This document shows, one piece after another, positions 8,920 through 13,076 of a stretch of 13,076 bases of DNA (position 1 is its first letter; every line of letters begins with the position of its first letter). The stretch is from Russula earlei (taxonomy: Eukaryota; Basidiomycota; Agaricomycetes; Russulales; Russulaceae). The position numbers were made by a program, and so were the translations under genes. The DNA is taken from contig JAGFNK010001204.1 of NCBI GenBank assembly GCA_025769875.1, forward strand, positions 1 to 13,076. Direction: 5' to 3'. The notes beneath the pieces are model-generated. The model did not search any database. It was not told where the DNA came from and saw nothing but the letters and a program-made list of their open reading frames with translations.

Positions 8920-9491
8920 CCATTTTTGGATGTCATTTGAGTGCGAAAATAAAACTGCTATATCTCAACAGTTTCTCAACAGATTGCCTTGAAACTTTGA
9001 CAGTAGAACCTTATATGTTGTATCTAGGTGCAGCTAAAATATGGGAGCCTAATATTAGTTCTTGAAATGTCGATTTTCGGGTGGTGACATGAGTGCAAAA
9101 CTTTGAACTGCCATATCTCAACTGTTTCTGAACCGATTGACTTGAAACTTCGACAGTGGGATCCCATGTACTGTATCTAGGTGCAGCCCAAGAGTTGGGG
9201 TCTGATTCTTAGTTTTTGAAGTTTCGGTTTTTGGGTGTGATCTGAGTTCGAAATTTCGATCTGCCATATCTCAACCATTTCTCAATAGATTGCCTTGAAA
9301 CGTGGACAGTGGGACCTTATATACTGTATCTAGGTGCAGCAAAATATGGGAGCCTAATATTCAGTTTTTGAAGTTTCGATTTTTGGGTGCCGAGCTGCGT
9401 GCGAAATTTCGTACTGCCATGTCTCAACCATTTCTCAATGGATTGTCTTGAAACTTGGACAGTGGAACCTCATGCACTGTAGCTAGATGTT
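8920..9491 (+). repeat. Tandem array, 153-bp unit, about 3.7 copies (left arm)
   Basis: The landmark CTGCYATATCTCAAC occurs at 8955, 9108, 9261 and 9414, an exact 153-bp spacing. Each unit also carries CTTGAAAC, GACAGT, a CTGTATCTAGGTGCAGC-like block and a TTTTTGAAGTTTCG-like block. Units differ by many substitutions but no net indels. The last unit stops near 9491. Confidence 0.92.
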
Positions 9492-9923
9492 TCACTCGTT
9501 GGATGTTCACGTTTTGGGGTGCCAACCCCAAGCATGATAATATTACATTATCCCTACAGCTGAATCCATCCATGATATGATATGACTATTACAACTGTAC
9601 CGCGCGAAAGGGCACACTTAAGTTCATGGGGCTGGACAAGGACTGAGGGAAGAGTGAAAGAGACAAAATTGAAATGATGATGCGAGTGTCGAGGCAGCAA
9701 TAGGCATCGGCACGGGTACATGTGCGTGTAGCTTCTTCAGTGAGTCTTCGGCCTCGCACGCCGTGGTCACATCGTCGCAAAGGGGGTGTGCACGTTCTGA
9801 GGTGTTGCCATGTTGGAACGGGCACAGTGCGGGAAGCAGGAGGGAGGAGTGTGCTTGCGTCGTGTGTCAAATGTGTCGTCGCGACGTGGTGTTGCCAGGC
9901 GTCGGCCGTGTTGCTGATATTGG

Positions 9924-9949
9924 TGCTGCTGCTGTTGTTGTTGTTGTTG
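9924..9949 (-). repeat. CAA/CAG trinucleotide run (left arm)
   Basis: GCT and GTT triplets on the plus strand, matched in the right arm at 11614-11639. Read on the minus strand in one frame it would encode a glutamine run. Confidence 0.8.
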
Positions 9950-10589
9950 ATCCTGGTGCTGCTGTCATGGCAGAGGCTGAGGCGTGGTCATTTGAGGCAA
10001 TGGGGTGGCGAGAGGCAAGGGCGTAGGCGATGGCGTTATGGAAAGGTGAGCGTCTGAGGGGGTGACTTGCGTGTTGCTCGTGCTGTCATCTTGTGGGCGC
10101 GACGAGGTCTTCGCCACTGCAGGTGATGGCAGCGCTCGTGGGTGAGGTTGTACGTATGGATGGGGATGCGGTGGAAGGGGAGGAGTGGTGCGGCGTGGTG
10201 CTTGCATGGCGACTTCTCCTGTGGCGACATCGTGGTGGGCTGGTGATCTTTCTGCGGGGCGGCGTCGAGGTAATGATGGGCATGCTGGACTGTGGGGAAC
10301 CGCAGGGACGACGGGAGCGGGCATGTGAAGGCGTGACATTTTGGCAACCTACCCCTGTTACGGGGCAGGGTGGGGAACGCGGTGGCATGGGTTTTGCCTG
10401 GAGTCATAGAAGCGCGGCTGTGTGCGCATACATTGGGCAGCAGAGAGGTGATGTCGTGCGGGGGAGAGCGGGTAAACGCGCACTGCACCGAGGGGGTCCA
10501 GGGGGCGTGATCCATTCGTCGTGAAGGGAAGTAGGATGTTCACATCCTCAGAAAGCCGAAGAGTGTCCTGCCGGTGAGAAGGGACGAGC

Positions 10590-10975
10590 TATAAGAAAAG
10601 CACCAGGAGACCTATGTAGGAATAAGTCGGATCGCTTGTCTCTCTCTTGTTTTCCTATCTGTAGTCTCGTATTCGCAATCGCGGTTCCGGATTTTCTTGC
10701 TGTGCATGCTAGCACTTGGAGTGCTTACTCGCACATTCTCACTATTTGAATCTACGTATTGCTTATCCAAGTGGTGGTGACATTGCGTGTACCTTTGGCT
10801 GATCCCACCCCAGTCCGTATCACCCAGGTCTCTCCTGGAGGCAACCGCAACAGGAAGCAGGATGATTTGTATCAAATGACGGCAATCCGGGAGACCTTTG
10901 AAGAGACAGGTCTACTTCTTGCATCCTCAACATCGGAGTCCAAGGCACCTCTGAGCGACGTCGCTGGGACAGTCC
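10590..10975. other. Unique centre (loop) of the foldback element
   Basis: This 386-bp stretch is present once and separates the arms. Its first half has no recognisable feature. Its second half, from about 10790, is the Nudix gene fragment that continues into the right arm. Confidence 0.85.
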
Positions 10976-11053
10976 GCTCGTCCCTTCTCACCAGGACACT
11001 CTTCGCGCTTTCTGAGGATGTGAACATCCTACTTCCCTTCACACGAATGGATC
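10759..11053 (+). pseudogene. Nudix hydrolase gene fragment (NUDT19-like)
   Basis: The open frame contains PGGNRNRKQDD (cct at 10834) followed by MTAIRETFEETGLLLAS (about 10876-10926). RETFEETGLL is the metal-binding REUXEEXGU half of the Nudix box. The long PGG...RE spacing and the LLAS tail resemble fungal NUDT19-type proteins, which hydrolyse nucleoside-diphosphate derivatives such as CoA species. Downstream, DVNILLPFT (about 11018-11044) fits the same family. There is no ATG; the frame begins at TTG, and the region before PGG is unlike the family, so an upstream exon or the N-terminus is missing. The part from 10976 on also exists in the left arm. I read it as a host gene piece captured or duplicated by the element, not an active enzyme. 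Confidence 0.75.
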
Positions 11054-11071
11054 ACCCCCTGGACCCCCTCG

Positions 11072-11944
11072 GTGCGTGGCGCGTTTACCCGCTCTCCCCC
11101 GGCACGACATCACCTCTCTGCTGCCCAACGTATGCCGCACACAGCCGCGCTTCTACGACTCCAGGCAAAACCCATGCCCCGCGTTCCCCACCCTGCCCCT
11201 AACAGCGGGTATGGTTGCCAAATGTCACGCCTTCACATCGCCCGCTCCCGTCGTCCCTGCGGTTCCCACATCCAGCATCGCCCATCATTACCTCGACGCG
11301 CCCCCAGAAAGATCACCAGCCGCCACCACGATGTCGCCACAGGAGAAGTCGCCGATGCAAGCACCACGCCGCACCACTCCTCCCCTTCCACCACATCCCC
11401 ATCCATACGTACAACCTCACCCACGAGCGCTGCCATCACCTGCAGTGGCGAAGACCTCTCGCCCGCCCACAAGATGACAGCACGAGCAACACGCAAGTCA
11501 CCCCCTCAGACGCTCACGCTTTCCATAACGCCATCGCCTACGCCCTTGCCTCTCGCCACCCCATTGCCTCAAAGACCACGCCTCAGCCTCTGCCATGACA
11601 GCAGCACCAGGATCAACAACAACAACAACAGCAGCAGCACCAATATCAGCAACACGGCCGACGCCTGGCAACACCACGTCGCGACGACACATTTGACACA
11701 CGACGCAAGCACACTCCTCCCTCCTGCTTCCCCGCACTGTGCCCGTTCCAACGCATGGCAACACCTCAGAACGTGCACACCCCCCTTTGCGACATGTGAC
11801 CACGCGCGGCGAGGCCGAAGACTCACTGAAGAAGCTACACGCACATGTACCCTGCCGATGCCTATTGCTGCCTCGACGCACGCCTCATCATCATTTCAAT
11901 TTTGTCTCTTTCACTCTTCCCTCAGTCCTTGTCCAGCCCCATGA
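11072..11944 (+). other. Long low-complexity open frame in right arm, unassigned
   Basis: The frame is 290 codons from an ATG, rich in Pro, Ser, Thr, His and Arg, with an Asn/Ser run from the CAA/CAG tract. The matching left-arm sequence does not keep this frame: 1-2 bp indels between the arms break it repeatedly. The frame is therefore not conserved between the two copies and is probably not a protein as written. The GC-rich section may come from a captured host gene whose frame has been lost. No domain was recognised. Confidence 0.25.
11614..11639 (+). repeat. CAA/CAG trinucleotide run (right arm)
   Basis: CAA and CAG triplets, the mirror of 9924-9949. In one plus-strand frame it would give a glutamine run with His and Tyr around it. 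Confidence 0.8.
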
Positions 11945-12074
11945 ACTTAAGTGTGCCCTTCTCGTGGTACAGTTGTAATAGTCATATCATATCATGGATG
12001 GATTCAGCTGTAGGGATAATGTAATATTATCATGCTTGGGGTTGGCACCCCAAAACGTGAACATCCAACGAGTG

Positions 12075-12645
12075 AAACATCTAGCTACAGTGCATGAGGT
12101 TCCACTGTCCAAGTTTCAAGACAATCCATTGAGAAATGGTTGAGACATGGCAGTACGAAATTTCGCACGCAGCTCGGCACCCAAAATCGAAACTTCAAAA
12201 ACTGAATATTAGGCTCCCATATTTTCTGCACCTAGATACAGTATATAAGGTCCCACTGTCCACGTTTCAAGGCAATCTATTGAGAAATGGTTGAGATATG
12301 GCAGATCGAAATTTCGAACTCAGATCACACCCAAAAACCGAAACTTCAAAAACTAAGAATCAGACCCCAACTCTTGGGCTGCACCTAGATACAGTACATG
12401 GGATCCCACTGTCGAAGTTTCAAGTCAATCGGTTCAGAAACAGTTGAGATATGGCAGTTCAAAGTTTTGCACTCATGTCACCACCCGAAAATCGACATTT
12501 CAAGAACTAATATTAGGCTCCCATATTTTAGCTGCACCTAGATACAACATATAAGGTTCTACTGTCAAAGTTTCAAGGCAATCTGTTGAGAAACTGTTGA
12601 GATATAGCAGTTTTATTTTCGCACTCGAAATGACATCCAAAAATG
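12075..12645 (-). repeat. Tandem array, 153-bp unit (right arm)
   Basis: The landmark GCAG at the end of GTTGAGATATRGCAG ends at 12610, 12457, 12304 and 12153. The spacing is 153, 153 and 151; the last unit is shorter because of two 1-bp differences from the left arm. Confidence 0.9.
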
Positions 12646-12676
12646 GCAAGTGCAAGGTCACGTGAAAACGACAGTA

Positions 12677-12788
12677 TAGAACTCGTTGTCTCGTTCAACT
12701 CCGTGCGCACGACTCGCATGTGAAATTTGTCAGCGACACCACCCCCAGTCGGTGACATTCAGAATGTGTGATCGTATCTTTCTGAAGA
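12677..12788. other. Spacer right of the foldback element
   Basis: No gene, and no match to the left flank, so no target-site duplication can be defined. Confidence 0.35.
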
Positions 12789-12796
12789 TGTACTGA

Positions 12797-12959
12797 AGAA
12801 GCAATGAGTAGCATTGCTTCTGTCCCAGATGTTCCTGTACCACCACATACATCGCTTCCTTGATTAGGAAAGTACTTATGACACCAAGATTGCTACTAGG
12901 GAAGCACTTAATGCTTCCAGCACCAAGATCATTTACATAGAAGCAACCTTGCTTCTATG
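12797..12959. promoter_or_regulatory. Cluster of three GAAGCA inverted repeats
   Basis: AGAAGCAATG/CATTGCTTCT (12797-12806 and 12812-12821), GGAAGCA/TGCTTCC (12900-12906 and 12912-12918) and CATAGAAGCAA/TTGCTTCTATG (12936-12946 and 12949-12959) are all perfect arms. Single GCTTC motifs lie between and after them. They may be dimeric factor sites or RNA hairpins in the U3 part of an LTR. Confidence 0.6.
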
Positions 12960-13023
12960 AGCTGCCTTTTGCTTCTATAGCACCGACCATACTACAGTAG
13001 CATGAACCTTATCCCTGTAGGGC

Positions 13024-13066
13024 TATATAAAGCCCCAGTCTGTAGCAGTTGAGCCTTAAGCTCGAC
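13024..13066 (+). promoter_or_regulatory. LTR-like core promoter: TATA box plus start-site hairpin
   Basis: TATATAAA, then GTCTGTA, then GTTGAGC / GCTCGAC around CTTAA. The stem includes one G-U pair as RNA. The parallel with 8675-8721 is the main reason to call the region an LTR. Confidence 0.5.
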
Positions 13067-13076
13067 TTAGTTTGCC

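Larger units (their letters stand above)
8891..10589 (+). repeat. Foldback left arm
   Basis: In order, the arm holds the outer 153-bp tandem array (about 8920-9491), an AT-rich link with a TTGGGGT/ACCCCAA hairpin (9514-9531), and a GC-rich inner section from about 9597 with a GCT/GTT run (9924-9949). It ends with the tail of the Nudix gene piece, read on the minus strand (about 10525-10589). Confidence 0.9.
8891..12676. mobile_element. 3.8-kb foldback-type element with about 1.70-kb inverted arms
   Basis: The left arm 8891-10589 and the right arm 10976-12676 are reverse complements along their whole length, starting TACTGTC and ending GACAGTA. A 386-bp non-repeated centre lies between them. 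The outer parts of the arms are almost identical; the inner GC-rich parts differ mainly by 1-2 bp indels. Subterminal tandem repeats inside very long inverted repeats, with a variable centre, are the hallmark of Foldback transposons such as Drosophila FB. No transposase frame is present, so it would be non-autonomous. I see no clear target-site duplication. A segmental inverted duplication is the main alternative; an assembly artefact is less likely because of the unique centre and differing flanks. Confidence 0.85.
10976..12676 (-). repeat. Foldback right arm
   Basis: Reverse complement of the left arm. It starts within the Nudix fragment at GCTCGTCCC and ends at GACAGTA. On the plus strand its GC-rich part is open in several frames, one of 290 codons (11072-11944), rich in Pro, Thr, Ser and His. 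Confidence 0.9.
12789..13076 (+). repeat. LTR-like region, probably a second copia-type LTR (cut by window edge)
   Basis: A plausible TG start lies at 12789 (TGTACTG). The region holds a TATA box (TATATAAA, 13024-13031), GTCTGTA, and a 7-bp stem with CTTAA loop (13048-13066), in the same order as the copia LTR at 8675-8721. Upstream of the TATA box it carries three GAAGCA palindromes. The boundary and family are inferred; no adjoining polyprotein is inside the window. Confidence 0.5.

Noticed and set aside
8814..9065. 83-codon frame covering the first tandem unit
   Set aside because: It ends within the array, is not kept in the other units, and has no recognisable domain; the 153-bp period being a multiple of three is not enough to call it coding.
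9538..9546. TAATATTAC, the nonanucleotide of geminivirus-like replication origins, present in both foldback arms
   Set aside because: It lies in an AT-rich patch with only a weak 6-bp GATAAT/ATTATC stem that overlaps the motif instead of flanking it. No Rep-like frame exists in the window. The second copy is just the mirrored arm.
11498..11881. Minus-strand frames in the right arm and plus-strand frames at 9722-10057 with Val/Leu runs
   Set aside because: These are antisense readings of the CAA/CAG tract and GC-rich arm; the hydrophobic runs are artefacts of the trinucleotide repeat, not membrane segments.
8891..12676. Possibility that the whole palindrome is a read-through (foldback) sequencing artefact
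   Set aside because: Such artefacts usually fold back with little or no unique centre. Here a 386-bp unique centre and different outer flanks argue for a real inverted repeat, although accurate reads should confirm it.

Overview
The window looks like a repeat-rich stretch of a fungal nuclear genome, most likely a basidiomycete. Four things point that way: short GT...AG intron-like segments of about 44-58 nt, a small C2H2 zinc-finger gene, a Ty1/copia retrotransposon remnant, and a fragment of a fungal-type (NUDT19-like) Nudix hydrolase. The lineage is inferred from gene and intron style; no rRNA or other marker gene is present.

Layout. Positions 1-245 hold the first copy of a diverged repeat whose second copy lies at about 7457-7680. 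Positions 202-2700 carry only weak, unassigned open frames. Around 3117-3463 there is a TATA box, a pyrimidine-rich leader and a possible two-exon gene for a 67-residue protein. At 4664-5032 lies a striking hairpin: two 129-nt arms around a 7-nt loop, with a single mismatch and one G-T pair. A C2H2 zinc-finger gene lies on the minus strand at 5438-6359 and is split by an unresolved frame change. Positions 6360-7450 contain no gene I can support.

The right half is mobile DNA. At 7803-8249 is the C-terminal RNase H end of a copia polyprotein, followed by a polypurine tract and its 3' LTR from 8269. About 80 bp beyond the LTR begins a 3.8-kb foldback structure (8891-12676). Its inverted arms are about 1.70 kb each and surround a 386-bp centre. 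Each arm has an outer array of 153-bp tandem units and an inner GC-rich section with a CAA/CAG run. The centre and the innermost arm carry a piece of a Nudix hydrolase gene. The architecture resembles Foldback-type transposons, and no transposase is visible. The window closes with an LTR-like promoter region (12789 to the edge) rich in GAAGCA palindromes. It shares a TATA-plus-hairpin layout with the copia LTR.

The genes do not form an operon or pathway. The main biological interest is the foldback element with a captured gene fragment, the compact hairpin that could make double-stranded RNA, and the conserved hairpin at the predicted transcript start of both LTRs. Reading-frame calls without homology are kept at low confidence.
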